Shown here piece after piece: positions 24,501 to 37,727 of a stretch of 64,000 bases of DNA; positions within the stretch are counted from its first letter, which is position 1, and every line of letters starts with the position of its first letter. The position numbers were made by a program, and so were the translations under genes. Under the pieces are notes generated by a model. That model was given only the letters and a program-made list of their open reading frames with translations, searched no databases and was not told where the DNA came from. Origin of the DNA: Parascedosporium putredinis (Eukaryota; Ascomycota; Sordariomycetes; Microascales; Microascaceae); assembly GCA_949357655.1 (NCBI GenBank), contig CASHTG010000021.1, forward strand, positions 682,001 to 746,000, written 5' to 3'.

Positions 24501-26677
24501 CCGCAGTTGATGACCCACCAAACAGATCCTTCAGAAGAACCCGCTCGGTAATTTTTGGGGGCGACTCGGCCTCCTTGGTGAGCAGAAACGGCAGGAAGCG
24601 GGTGGTGGGGGCGGAAGGCGTGGAACCGAAACTGGACACTCCAACGCCCTTTGAGACACGGCAGAAGACCCAAGCTCTTGGTTTCGAGGCACCGCGAACA
24701 GCAAAGAGAAAAAGGAGGGGGCCACAGAGGGGAGAGGAAGACTCCTCCCCTCCAAAAAGTACTTTGCCCTTCCTAACAAGGGAAACAAACTGCCAGAAAA
24801 AGAGCAAGTCGTCGGATGTGTACGCCCCCTCCTGAGGAGCCCAGCAACCTGGTCGCCCCTCAATCTTCGATTTCCCGTGTTCCGACACAGCGGCACTGTC
24901 TCGGCACACACCACACACATCGGTTTCTGCTAAAAGAGAAATAAGAAAGTGATTCCATGCTCCCTCCCTCTGCTCTGTCTGAGAAGCGATGGGTGTGATG
25001 TGTGCTGACGGGAGACAAAGTCCCGCCAACGAGATGGAGGTGGGAACCGATCGCTTAGATCAGGATTTGCCCATCAGTTCGGTAGTTTGGCCCTCCATAA
25101 ATTTGATCGCTATCGCTGGGCTCGCCGCTAGAAGGAGATGGGCGCGCCTTGGAGGAACAACGCTTCGTGAACAGTGAAACATTCACAGTGGGTTGCAAAA
25201 AAGTACACAGCAACGCCGGAGAAATTCGCGGATTGGGGTGGCCACCTTCAGCGCCGGATCTGACCAAGATCTAAAAAGAAAGAAAAGAAAAAAGTCCGGT
25301 GCCAGGAGAGCTCGATCGCCCACGACCCAAGGCGGGCCGTGTATCATACACATTTCGCCTGCAAGACCGAATGGCACCACGCCAGAACCACTGGATCCTT
25401 TCGGCTGGTTCAGGAAACAAAAACAGGCACACGGGTAGCTCAGCATGGACCTTCGAGACACTGGCGCCCCGGACCGGCTCCCGTACCTTAATGGGCTTCT
25501 TTGCGGGAACTCGCCCTCGCCCTCTGCTCCCTCCTGGGGGTTTACTCTTCTTACCCTCCGTCTTGTTTTACCTCGACGTGTGCTTGTTTTTGCATCCCCG
25601 CGGCACTGAGACTGGGCCAAGCACCCAGAGGCTGGAGGAGTTGCGTCTCTGGCCGGATCGACGGCATCACCTTTTAGAAATGAGAGGGACAAAGAAGGAA
25701 AAGCTAGAGAGAAAAAAATTTCCAACCCTAACTACCGTTCGATCGCCTGCCAAAAGAAGGATGCACCCCCGATGACGGAGGCAATCATTCCCTCGTCCTT
25801 ATCATGCTATATACCCTCCATGTTAGTCTCCCGCGTATTCGAGACGTGTATCCCCCGTCCATCCCGCCTTTTGTTACGACATATGGCGAGGGGGATGGGA
25901 GGGGAAGAGGAAATAATATCATGGATGTTCACTATCACCCACCTGCCCGGGCTCTCTTTTCTTGTTTTTTCTTCCTTTTTCTTGCTTGGGTCAAAGAAGA
26001 GATGAACCGAATCACGGGCCACTGACCCAACACGGGCCCCCTTCTTCGCCTTCTTTCCCAGATTTTTTCCTGCTTTCGAGGCCAAAGCTTCGCTCGGGTT
26101 TCTATATCCGTTCTTTTCCCGCCCGCTAGTCGCGCCCTGTAGAGCAAGGGAAGAGAAGAGGGAGATCGAGGGAGGGAGGAGGGAGGGCATGGGGATGAAG
26201 GATGAAGGGAATGGGCGAATGCCCGGACCTTCCAGGGTCTGAGAGGGAGCAAAGGCATTTCGTGGCTGTTGCTTTTGCCCCCCTTCCCTCCTTCGGGAGA
26301 GATGCTGTCGTGCACGCGGGTGTTACATCACCAAGGGCAGTGCGGCGAAGGGGAGGGTAGAAGGGGGAGGGAGGGCCCGTTACGGAGAACGAAGAGGTGT
26401 GATCACCGGGAGCGGAAAGAAGGTGTCCCTTTCTTGGTCCGTGGTGGATGTTTATATCAAAACAAAGCGAACGGACAACTCGGAGTCGTCGCTTGCCCTA
26501 GGAAGCGCAAAGTGCGTTTGTCACCTCGTATCATGGCGAGCACTCGCCTATCTTACACAGGTCTATCTTGATAGACGAGGACACGGCGATATAGGCTGAG
26601 CTTGTGTCTGATTCCGTGCACGACCTCATATCGTAGGTGGGGTGTTCGGAAATTCTGCTAGACCTATACTACGAAAC

Positions 26678-26680
<3 letters not shown>

Positions 26681-26722
<42 letters not shown>
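26681..26722 (+). repeat. (GA)21 microsatellite
   Basis: 42 uninterrupted bases of GA in the gene-poor region. Confidence 0.97.
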
Positions 26723-26724
<2 letters not shown>

Positions 26725-29700
26725 CCTGGGTTGCGCCCGAACTCAGTATTTGATGTCTGATGTAAAGCTCATTCTCCCTTCTGAAAAGGATGGCCGTATC
26801 ACGTCGGAGCCGACCCTAAAGAAGTCGCAAAGGAAAGGGGAGGCGACACTGGGAACGCAGGAGGGACCGTGCTATCTGCAAGCGATCGTGTACGGCACGG
26901 CGTGAGCCACGACAGGAGCAGAGGAGAAAAAGAAGAGAGGGAAGAAAGAGAAAGGCATGGGAGCAGTATGGTTCCCAGAGCGGGACGGTCGAGCCAAGCT
27001 AGATTGTAACGCTATGTTGGCCCGTTCGTGACATGGCTTGCATGAATGAACCCCCTTCTCTCTCTTTTCTCCATGGCATCACCGATAGCCCTTGCTCTTA
27101 CTGTCTCTGTCTTACTGTCTGTATGGAAGCATGGTGTAAACGAGAGAAAAAAGACGCCGCCTGCTAAGAGCAGCCTGGTGGGCAGCGCGTGAGCATGTGA
27201 GCTAGCCCTTGGACGCAAGGGCATTGCAGCATATGAGGGCGCGAAATACGCGGAGGCTTGCATGCAGGGTGCTGGACCAGGCATGGCGTCTCGACTCCAA
27301 GGAGAACACCGCTCATTACACAGTAATACTGCACTCCTGATATTATCACCTGCCAAACTGGCCTCCCTCATAATTAGGAGGCGTTTCACTCGCCCCTCTG
27401 CGTGTGATCTAGCGCCACACGCCACAGATATCGAAAACCTGGAGAGTCAAGGAGCCTAGCCTGCCTTGGTGGAATTGCATTATTATGCTTCGAGTCATGA
27501 ACGATGGACCAAAAGCCGCTGACGTTGAGCAACGCCCTCAAAACCCTCCTTGTTAAACACTGAGGGCATCGTGACTTGCTTCATTGGGCCAGTGAGGGCA
27601 GGTTAGACTTGAAACTAGTGCCGTGTTGAGGGTTGCTCTATTCCAGTCAGAAACCTAGTTCCAGGCATGTGGATATTCGAATTTGAATCTCGAGAGGAGT
27701 CACAATCAGGCGCGCTTCTCGTATCCTGGAGCTGGGCAAGCTTGCTGCAGTTTCGAAATTCGATCGGAGGTCCCAAATGCGAGAAGGGTCCACTGTCAAT
27801 TTTAGGAAGGGACACCCATGGCACGCAAAACACCTGTACGCCCGTGAAACACTCCGGCTACGAGAGGAGTGGAGTTATCATCTGCCAACCAGCAAAAGAA
27901 CGGCGAGGGAGGTTAGTTTCATAGCCCTATTTCCGGTGCGATGAGATTTGTTCACTGAACTCGCCTTGTCTCGTGCCCACTGCACACGTAGCAAGAGGCT
28001 AGACAAACGGTAGACGCGCAAGAAATGATACCAAAAAGAAAGACAACGAGGACAATGACAACCCGACGATTTTGATTCGACTGAATGTGGATGAGCACCA
28101 AAAATCCAAGCGCCTCGAAGATCTTTTGGAACGGGGTACATCCTTGAAGTAAACCGACGTGATCTCCTGTTGCATCTGTCAATCCACCACTCTTGCATCA
28201 AGGGCGGGCAATATCTTTGGGGCAATAACCCGGTAAAATTTTGTCGGAAGCTGCAGACAAAACAAACGTGCGCCTTCAACGGAAGAAGGGGCTTCCTGCG
28301 TCGTTGTCCCCATGGTCGCGATTTTCTCTCATCCCACAATCCTTGGCTTGCTTGCCTTTGCCTGTCTAGTTCACACTTCCAACCCTTTTTCCCACAGACT
28401 GAATATTAGTTGCACGGATATTTCTGGAGGGGCCAACTCGGACCGCCTGCGGGTTGCAGGCACAAGCTCTTTCTCCCAAAAGTAAACAGATGATGCAAAG
28501 AGGGGACCAGGGAGAAAATAGACAGAGTAAGTGTATTGCCGCCTGCCGTTCATGAAGCCGGGCTTCTACCCTTGCTGGTTCTGCCAAGAACAGACCGCAG
28601 CGATGCGGTGTCAGGACGGCAAGTGTCTGAGAGGTCACCCATTGCTTTTGGCTTTCCTCTCCACAATCGGGTGAAGAAAAACACTGAGTATGCTTCTTGT
28701 TCGCTCAGTCCGCCGTCCTGAATTCTGGGGTAGAGGAGCTGGAAGCTGGTTTCTCTCGACCTAGAAAGTGTGGAGCTAACCAGCTGGGTCATGATTGCCT
28801 TATCCTTTTCCCCTTTTCTCTTTTTCCTCTTCTTTTCCCTTCTTCTTCTGTGACCGGCGTTCTTTTTAGTTTGTCACCCTCAAGACTCCTTCGCGAACGG
28901 GCTCTCCTGTAAAATTCCCCGAGGCGACGGCTCTCAAAGTAGCTCACTCTACTTCGCACTAGGCATTCACGACCTTCTTCTAGACCTTCTTTGAAAGGAA
29001 AGTTCAAGCCCCGCAATCATGGCGTGTCAGGCCTCGCCATTGTGTTACCGGTCAAGAACGAGCCGGAGTGTAGTTCGTACGAAGTGGGAGGAGCGGAAGT
29101 CTCGCAGGCGTCCTGTGTCGTCCCGACCGGGGTAGGGGCAAAGCGAGGTGAGGCTGGCCTGAAACATTCCATTTCCTGAAAGGGATAGGTTCAAGAAGTA
29201 TGGGGCCAGATGTGGCCTTTTTCGTGCACGTCTCCACTGGACAGAGCCCACTCGGTGCAGATCCCGGCCAGGGATCAGGGCTCCTGAAAGATGTGCCTCT
29301 GGTTGGGAGGAGGTACTTTGCGCCATTCTCCACCTTCTTCGTGAGAGGTGCATTCCAGTGACGGACGCACGTTTCCAGAAGCCTGCCATGGAATTTTCCT
29401 CAACGACCTCGCCCCAAACTTGGCGACGGATTTGCCTACTTTGTGTGTGTGAGAAAGAGAGAGCTAGCCTGACAGCGGGGGCCTGGGCTTTTCTGACTAG
29501 GCCATTGTTCTCTTGCCCTAGGCAGAAGAAGTTGAACGGAGATTCATGGTACCAAGAGTCTTGCATCGGCCTGCAAAGTGAATTTCCTACGTAATCCTTG
29601 TCGGCAACTCTGTGGCTTTTCGAAACGGCGTTGGTTATAATAGCGGCGCCCCAGATGTGTCCTAAAACTGTAGCTCGCTTCTTCCCAATGGCCAGCCATG

Positions 29701-30344
29701 AAAGGGGCGAGGGCGCTGATGGCGAGATACGGCTTCGGTTGCCTCGCACGGACAGTAGATCTTGCTGTTCACCCTTCAAGGACCGGCCCTGTTGCCAGAA
29801 CCGGAGGTCTTTGCATTGTGCTTTCTCCTGCTCCTGATACTTTGTCCGCGCTGCCTCGACGACAAGGTGATTCGGGATCCTGGGAGGGGGATATTTTGCT
29901 CAATTAGATAAAAGGGTGGGCATGCATTCCTAGTCCTCAAAGCGACTGTCTTTCGTAGAGAGCGAAGACGGAGCTTTGGGAAGCAGCTCTGTATCTGGCT
30001 CTGCCTGGTGTTCTCGTGACACGCGAGTCACTAGGAGGAGGAGCGCTGGTGAAGATGGCGAGGTGCTAGTTCAAAGTTGCTGTGAAATTTCTTGTAGTGT
30101 ACAAACTAGATTTGTCCGCCTTCTGCACAATGACGCCCAAGATCCAAAACGAGGTACGCTTGGCAAGATTGGGCTGGCCTCGTGGGGCGGTTGCAGTCAA
30201 TGGGGAAACGATACCGTCGCCCACCAAGCCTTGAGCCCAGCCGGAGGAGTGAGGAGAGAGCGCTGATACAGCGGGGAGGCGTGCAATGGTTTGTGGGGAG
30301 AAGACAATCAAACGAAGTACATTGATTGAGCGAATCTCTCGTGG

Positions 30345-30380
30345 AGGGAAGTACATCCAGATGTACCGGGGTACTTTGTA
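30345..30380. repeat. GTAC-type palindrome cluster
   Basis: Two overlapping palindromes: GTACATC-CA-GATGTAC at 30351-30366 and GTACC-GG-GGTAC at 30363-30374, followed by TTTGTACGGAGTAA. Possible factor-binding or element-derived sequence; function unknown. Confidence 0.6.
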
Positions 30381-33300
30381 CGGAGTAATAAGAGTAGGGA
30401 CAACCTGGCTGTCGAAGGATGGAGGGAGCACTGTGGGGCACCTGCAGAAAGACACTTCTGGAAGGCTTCTGGAAGGAGCCCCCAGTCGGTTGATCCAGTT
30501 AGCTTGCTCCGTGCGATCCACCACATCCCCTGTGATTTAGTGTGGCCTGCTCGCCGCTCTTCAAGCTGAAAGCCAAGCCTATCATGATCACTGTTTGGCA
30601 CCCATCTCTGTATTATGGGGGAGCTAACCACACCTGCGTGACAGAGAGACGTCGCACCTCAGCATTGAGATGATGCCCTTGGTTCGCTTTAACCCCCTCC
30701 TTCGTGTGAACTTCTCCCTGAGTTTCTTGATGTATTTCCCTTTGAAAGACAAACAAAAATCGCTCAGGAAATCGTAATATGTGGAATAATACACCGAAGT
30801 AGAATTACCTTAAAGAAGAGGTCTTGATGGTGACCATTGGAGTACATCTCGGTGTTTCTCCTGAGACGGCGCCATGGCTATGAGCATAAGCGCCTCCTTT
30901 TTTCCCCCATGGTGTCGAGCCGTTGCATGGTACATTGGCCCTTGTCGAGTCGTATGAGGAGGGCGATCTGGCGGCTGGGATGGGATGGGATGCGCGCAAG
31001 ATAGGATGAGATCCCCTTCTCTCGCAGCTTGGTTGGGATGCGGCACAAGAGATAATCCTTTTAATGCAAATGACGAGAAAGGGGCGCCGCTGAGACTGCC
31101 CGGCTCGCTCTCCATTACAGTTTCTGTTTCCTATCGAGACGAGAAAGAAAAGTCCACACATGAGCTCTGATTCCTTGTCGCGCGTGAAAAGCTTTGACTA
31201 CCAATCGAAGACTGGGGTTGTCCATCCAGCATTGATTTAATTTGTACCAGTGCGCGTCCTGCAGTTATTATTAGCAATAAAGCCCCATGTCTAACGAGAA
31301 CCAGCTGGAATCGAAGGGAGGGCAGAAGTGAAATAATGCAGCTTGTGCTGCGCCATGCAGGAGAATAGCCCACCCTTTGCTTGTACTCGTCCAGGTACAC
31401 CCGACGTCACAAAATTTCTCCAGCACGGTTCCCAAATTGGCCCATAACGCCCTGTTCAACTTGCCATTCAGCGCCTCTGGGTAGAGTGCTGACAAACCCT
31501 AGAGCTCCGTACTGCTTCGTCCATGTGGTGGAGGGTGTGGATAACTTGACATCATGGTCCAGGGCAGGGCGGCAAGTCTTCGAGCTCCCACCAAACATAT
31601 TTAGGAGGTCATAAGTCAGGAATTTCCCGCAACCTTTTCCGATTAGGGATGGACTCCCGAATAGTAAACACATCAATGAATGGTGAAACATTACTGGGAG
31701 ATGCCGTTTGATAAATTGATCAATGGATGTTTGCATAACGGAGAATGCTGAGAATTTTAGAGGAAGGCAAGGCGAAACCTGAAGTGAGTTCATGAAGCAA
31801 AAGCAACTGAGTTCAATGTTCAGTGTATGCAACAGAGCCAGCCAACCCCGGATACTGTTGGATCTTTCGATGTCCAGGGGCCAAGCAACAGTCATGCTGG
31901 CTTGTGGGTGTGTTCAAATCCTGGAACCACCATCAATTTCTGGAAGAGCTGTAGAATATTCTTTGTAGTGGGCCTTCGTCCTTGTCAATGTTCTCTGGTG
32001 CCTGGCACTAGAACGATGGGTCAGTGCAGCGTTAGCCTTCCATCAATTGATCGATTCCCAACACTCAATTATCTCTCAGTAAGCTGTTCGTAGCCGCTAC
32101 CCTTCCTTTGATTATCCACTCCCGCCGTGCATAATGCTGACTGGCGCGGGCCTCGATGTGGCCCTTGCTAATAAATCCCTTCCCAACTTTTGATCGAAGG
32201 CTTCCGGAAGCCAGCGAACCGCTTTCCTGGTGGCACTCTCTCCTCCCGCGTGGGCCCGTGACCTGTGCGTAGTGTTGTGCCCTCGATGCTACGCAATCCG
32301 TGCTTCTGTCTTTTGACATGTTTCTCGTCTGTCCCTGTGCCCTTGGAACTGAGGGAGAGGAGATTTCTCCGTGCATTCGCTACCCGATTTCTTGGGTCAT
32401 GATATCCTTGCCTGGCCTGAGTAATAGATGGACGAGCTCGCCCGTTTTTGAGATTGGACGACGTGTCACATGGGGGAGGTGAAGAAGGCAAATGCGGAAC
32501 AACACTGGTGACGAATGCAATCTTCGGTGCGGTTGTGAGCTTCTGCTGGAGGTGTCTGTAAAAGAAGAAAAAAGGAGGCCCATCAATAATGACTCTAATT
32601 TGGGGTCATCAATAGCAGCAATTAGACAAGATGAATGTATTGTTTGCCGTCCTTTCCCTCTTGGCGAAGTACTCTTGAAGAGAAAGATCGCCAAAGAAGG
32701 AGACGTCAATTGATAAGAATAATAATATCAGCTCCGCTCAATACGCAGCATTTGAGACATGGGCATTTCGCAGAAATCCCGGGCCCGCCAAACGGTTGTC
32801 TAGTTGGCTACAATCACCATCCAAATCAATGGAACGCCGCTCCTGCATGAAAAGGGTGTAGTACCATGTAGCCCGCCAACCTGCCTGGACACATGTACCT
32901 TTTGGAATGACAACCTTTACCAACGGCATGAATGTTTAAGCAGCTCAACCAGCGACTCCTCCGCAATATTAGATCGTCCTCCACCAGGCTCAATCAGGAT
33001 GGGTGCTAAAATGAGAATTTCAGGTTGCGGTTATGCCCCAGTCCTCGCCCGACCCGAAGAGGGCAGCCATAAATTTGCTGTCGTCTCGGTAATCTGCGAT
33101 ACGGTGGAAGGGGGTGGGGTTGCTTGGGGGTTTTGTGCTACCTGTTATAACGATGAGTAGCCAAGTACTGGGAAACGAAATTGGGGGACGGTGGCTGACA
33201 TGCGAAGGGTCCTCGTGCTGTTTTTAGCTTCTTCACCAACTTTGTGGTCAAAGATGGATGGGGGCCATCAATTGATCCACCATCCCAAGCCGAGAAGGTC

Positions 33301-35341
33301 CCAAGCAGGGTGGGTAGCACGCACCAACATGAAGCTTGTGCCCTTGGAATTCAGTCTGTGGAGGAAATGCAGGTTCGCCTCGTAACATCCAGTTACAATT
33401 GACGATTTGAGTTGGTGGTCTGGTCTTTTCTCACGCAAGGGAGGAACGAAGTCTGTGAGTCCCCGTCTTCCTCTTTCTTCCGTGAGACCAACGGGATTAG
33501 CCACTTGGGCGGCTGACTGCGCGACTATCAATGGAGGAAGGTGTCCATGATGGCTCGATCTGACTAAGATGTGCTAAACTAGCACCCAAGGCACTATGGT
33601 TCTGCGCACCAGTGAAAACGACCACGGCCTAATAAGTGAGCAGTTTTTGTGGCGTTTTCTGTCGCTCTTTGCCCAAGAGGGCATACGACTATCGTCCGGT
33701 AAAGTTTATGCCTGAATGACTATACCTCGACTGAAGGCGCAATCTTGTTTCGGTCTCGATTCTTGAGCGATGAGCCTTCCTCTTCCGTCCTAGAGCCACC
33801 CCGGCCTTCCAAAACTTGTTTTGCTGTGGAGTATCTATTACGTTGCATCCCCGGTCGTGCCTGGAGTTCGACATGCCGCCTTGCGGGAGAGAAGATTGAA
33901 GTGTTTGGGCCACTTCTGCCCAAATAACTAGCATTTTGGTGGCAGCTCCAGCTTTTGAATTGCGAACTGGTCCTAACATGTTCAGCATTTCTCGCTTTGC
34001 TGGCTCTGGTCTCCTCTTCATTCGCAAACCTTTCTCTCTCTCTCTCTTTTTCTGGGTTTGCTTTGGGGTTGCCAGTGAGTGCTGGGTTGACAAACAGCGA
34101 CTCATCTATCCTCGAGAGGTTGCACTCGAAAGCACAGCCAACACCTTTGACGGCACTCAGGAGCCAGGGCCAGCCAGGGGCAAGAGGATTTCCCAGCTTG
34201 GGTGGGGTGGGTGCCCATGCTTCAAGGACCTTGCACGGCAGCTCCGATGGACTTGCCAAATCGAGGCAAAGCTCGACAGCACTGATTCTTCTCTCGCGTG
34301 GTTGAGGAGCATGGCTGAAGCGGAGTTCAAGCGTGTGCTTATACTCGGGCACGCAAGGTAGCATCAGCCCTGGAATTTTGACATTACTCCGTCACCCTTC
34401 TCGCCCATGTAATCAATCGCAATCTCCAAAAAGTTCTGGTGGAAACGCATTGCGAAGGATCCTGGCCATGGCCTCATGTTCCTTGCTGTTTTCACACCTT
34501 GTTCCTCATCTTCTTTGTGTGCCACTGGAGTCGTGCTCGCCTTCTTTCTTCGATCTCAAGTCCCTGCTCCTAAGGACGCCAACCATCTAGTGTTGTTGCC
34601 ATGCTCCATTGTATCAATACTCTTCTCTCTAGTTCGAGGTACCTAGAGCGTGACAGCCACGACAGATGGGCATGAGAAACTCTTCTTGCAGCCACAACTG
34701 GACCCTGCGTGTTTCCCGCTCCCCACTGCAGTCGTTTGCCATAGTCCCGCTGTTCGGGAAGCCGATTGTTCAGGGGCAGGCTGGAATATCCCCACCGCAT
34801 CTTCTGTTCCTGCGTATTGGGAAGCCTCGGGCAGAGTGCTGAAGAAGGCGGGTAATTTTGAGCCGAGCGAGTCTGCAGCTGGGGTTTCGTTGAAGAGCAT
34901 GTCGGAAGAACGACGCGTCAGGGCTCTGGGTTTTGCAGTGTAAGGACGGGTGTGGGTGTGGCAAGTGTGGTAATCCTGTAAACGGGAGGAAGTACAAAGC
35001 AATACATGTCGACTGCTTGCTTCGCACACACAATTTCTCGCGCCTTCCCTGGCTCAAGAAAGTAGACATATTATTAGTGTATAAGCGTTCTTCGTAACAC
35101 CCTCCTCCTTCTTCCCTTGTCGACACACAGATCACATTGGTCCAAGCTGGGGGAGGAAGAAAGAACGGAGCAAAGGAGAGAGAACGAGGTGCTCAACTTC
35201 AGACCGGGTGGGCCCTGGCTCTAACCTGGTCCCCTGCTCACGCTTCAGTGCACCCCCGGACAGCCTCCCCGGAAGCTCCAACGTCACACCAAGAACTGCG
35301 AGGTTGTGGGTCCCAGGGTTGCTGCACACTTGAATGTACTT

Positions 35342-35358
35342 GTATCGAACTTCGATAC
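35342..35358. repeat. Perfect 17-base palindrome
   Basis: GTATCGAA-C-TTCGATAC: two 8-base arms around one base. The form is that of a dimeric factor site, but no factor can be named. Confidence 0.6.
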
Positions 35359-37455
35359 CTCGTCTGGGGTACAACCGTTTCCGCTTCCATCCACCCTTCG
35401 CTAGTGGGCTAACCAAGCATTTGAGCAAGTGCCCCGACTCCAAGCAACGAACAAAGGCGACATGGACGGTTTGGAGCCAAAGTATTTGTGGCTGTTCTTC
35501 CGTTTTGGCCGGATTCGATCAAGGGTAATATGCAGTAGAGCAGAGTGACTTTTGTACCACGGCGTTCCGGTAGGGTGCAGGTTGGAAAGGTACGAAACAC
35601 TCCGTAATAATTGGACCCTGGCACGACCTGGCTAAGGGATTCTTTCTAGACCTTTTCGAAGGTACAGAGAGACGAATTGCAGGTTCGTGCAAGCTGGATA
35701 CCCTTGGGTGTGGAGGGGAGCACCTCGCGACGACCGGCTCGCTTTCATTGAAGAAAAGGAACGCTCCCTGCTCTTCTTGGGCGCGATGCTTTACCTACCT
35801 TTTTCGTTTTCTTTCTATTCCGACCAAACCCAGATAATTGCACCTTTTTCTTTCATCCCTTCTGTTTCTTATCATCCCCTCATGCTCTTCTTTTCCTGCC
35901 TCTCCTTCTTTTTCCATTCGTCACGAGTGAGCACCCCGGCTTAATACCACCTAATACACCTAGGAAGCTCGAAAAGCTCCCGTCTCCCTTGCCGCCTGGT
36001 GCGTTTGTCTTAGATTCTTGTATTCGCCTCCTGTCGACGAACCCGACTCGCGCACCGCGCTTCGCGCTCTTCTTATCCAACCCCCGTCGCATGGGTCTGG
36101 AGCTTCTTATTTTCAAGATTATCGGCACGATCACGATCACGAACCGGCGTCGCGGCTGCTCAATAATAACGGAAGTACATCTGCCCTGAACGCGCACGAG
36201 ATCACAGGCAAAGAGTCGACGCGAACAAGCTTGATTGCATATAGTGGATTATTCCATTTGGCCGCACTACTCGCCTGATTTGACGGCTCAAATCTCCAAC
36301 TCGGTCTGCTAGGCTGAAAAAGAAGGCTCAATCACTTTACTTGTTTCTTTGCCTAAAAGAAAGGTGCAAGGTAAGGATTGCTTTCTCCTTTACTTTTCTT
36401 CCCTTGCCCGTTTACGGCAGAAGAACTGTTGTTTTTACCCTTTTCTCTCTCTCTTTCTCTCTCTACCTCTTCCTCTCTGGCGTCATGTCTGAAGAGGACG
36501 GCGCGTTAGTCGGGAGCTTTCTTTCTTTTGTCTTTTGTTTCTTGTCTCGGCCTTTTCTTCCTATATTCGGGGCCGACTAGTGTCGAGTATAATTGTCCAC
36601 TGTGAATGATCGAACACGCTTGGTTTTATTAGCGTTGACCTTGCAGTGTGGGATTGATGTGTACAAGGAGGTGAACCTCAATTTCACGCCAGTTCAGTGG
36701 TCAGGCTCCTCTGTTGGCTTCCTTTTGGGGGCCAATTTTTCTTTTGCCCTGTGCTCGCACCCCCTTCTCCTTACTCTTTGCTTTTGGTTGGTTGTTGTGG
36801 AGTGTTGTTTTTGTACCAACAAACCAAACGCCCATCAAATCTTTTTTAACCCTTTTCACTACCTTGCTTTCCTTTACTCCATTCTCCATTCCTTACTTCA
36901 AGCAAACGAACGAGGGAAAAATCCGTTCCCTTTTTTGTCCTCGGCACATTTCATCAATCCTCATCATCCCTCGTTCTCGCATGTGCACACTCTTCGTCGA
37001 CGATATTGCTGGGTCATCTCGATTTATTGTTTACCGGGGAGAAGCATCAAACTAACCCGCACCGCGCCTGCCAGAATTAACCGTGCGCTGCTTCTCAACT
37101 TGCAGGACCGAGTCATTGCGCACCTCTGTCCAACTCGACATTGAGACGAACCGCGACTCTGCGCGCTGCATTGACACAATCTTCAACGGCAACGGCAACA
37201 CCTCTTGATCGAGACGTGACGACGAATACCATCTTTGGTCCTCGGCTCGTTGATCCACGATTGCCGACTCTTCACCTTTTCCGTTTTCATCTCAAATTAT
37301 TTCCAACCCTTTTGCCCCGAGCCAAGATTCCTCTTGAAGTTGAAGTGGAAGGCGGTAAACGCTCCTCTGCTCTCTTCCAATCGACCATTCTGGTCCTCAC
37401 GTCCTCTCGCATCCTCTCGCCGGTCTAGTAATCGCTCGATATTTTCCTGGCCTTG

Positions 37456-37652
37456 GTAGGTTTGTCCGCTCTTGCTTTGCTTTTCCCGACAAGCCCAATC
37501 TCTCCCACCGCTGTTTCCACCCGCTGCGCGCATTTGGACCTGCACCTGTGGAGCCCTCGCATTCCTTACGAACTCCTAAAAGGAATTAGAAAAGAACCCC
37601 TGCAGCCTCTCCATTTTGCCTCCCATGTGCTAATTCTTTTTACTCCCTCTAG
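37456..37652 (+). other. Candidate leader (5' UTR) intron of the C2H2 gene
   Basis: A GTAGGT donor at 37456, a GCTAAT branch-like site near 37629 and a CCCTCTAG acceptor ending at 37652 lie just upstream of the proposed start at 37728. Sequence context only; no transcript evidence. Confidence 0.4.
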
Positions 37653-37727
37653 GTACGATTGTCCGTTCCTGGCTGCGACTGCGAAAAGGTTTCGCTGTCG
37701 ACTTCCAGACTCCCTGTCTCGCTTTTG

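Larger units (their letters stand above)
21506..37727. other. 16-kb gene-poor region upstream of the C2H2 factor
   Basis: Long open frames occur by chance (for example 22896-23579, 24409-25029, 29045-29779) but their composition is mixed, none shows a domain, and none makes a spliced gene with neighbours. The region is rich in purine/pyrimidine tracts (T run near 22871, CT run at 24419-24440, (GA)21 at 26681-26722, CT-rich 36435-36480) and in short palindromes at 30351-30375 and 35342-35358. The last about 1.8 kb is strongly pyrimidine-rich, like a long promoter and leader. I see no tRNA, 5S rRNA or transposon. Unannotated noncoding transcripts are possible but cannot be shown from sequence alone. 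Confidence 0.55.

Noticed and set aside
24409..25029. Open frame of 206 codons on minus
   Set aside because: Ends in Arg/Glu repeats from a CT microsatellite; no domain.
29045..29779. Open frame of 244 codons on minus
   Set aside because: No recognisable domain and no partner exons; likely chance.
31905..31930. tRNA T-arm-like GTTCAAATCC
   Set aside because: No matching T stem, D arm or acceptor stem around it.
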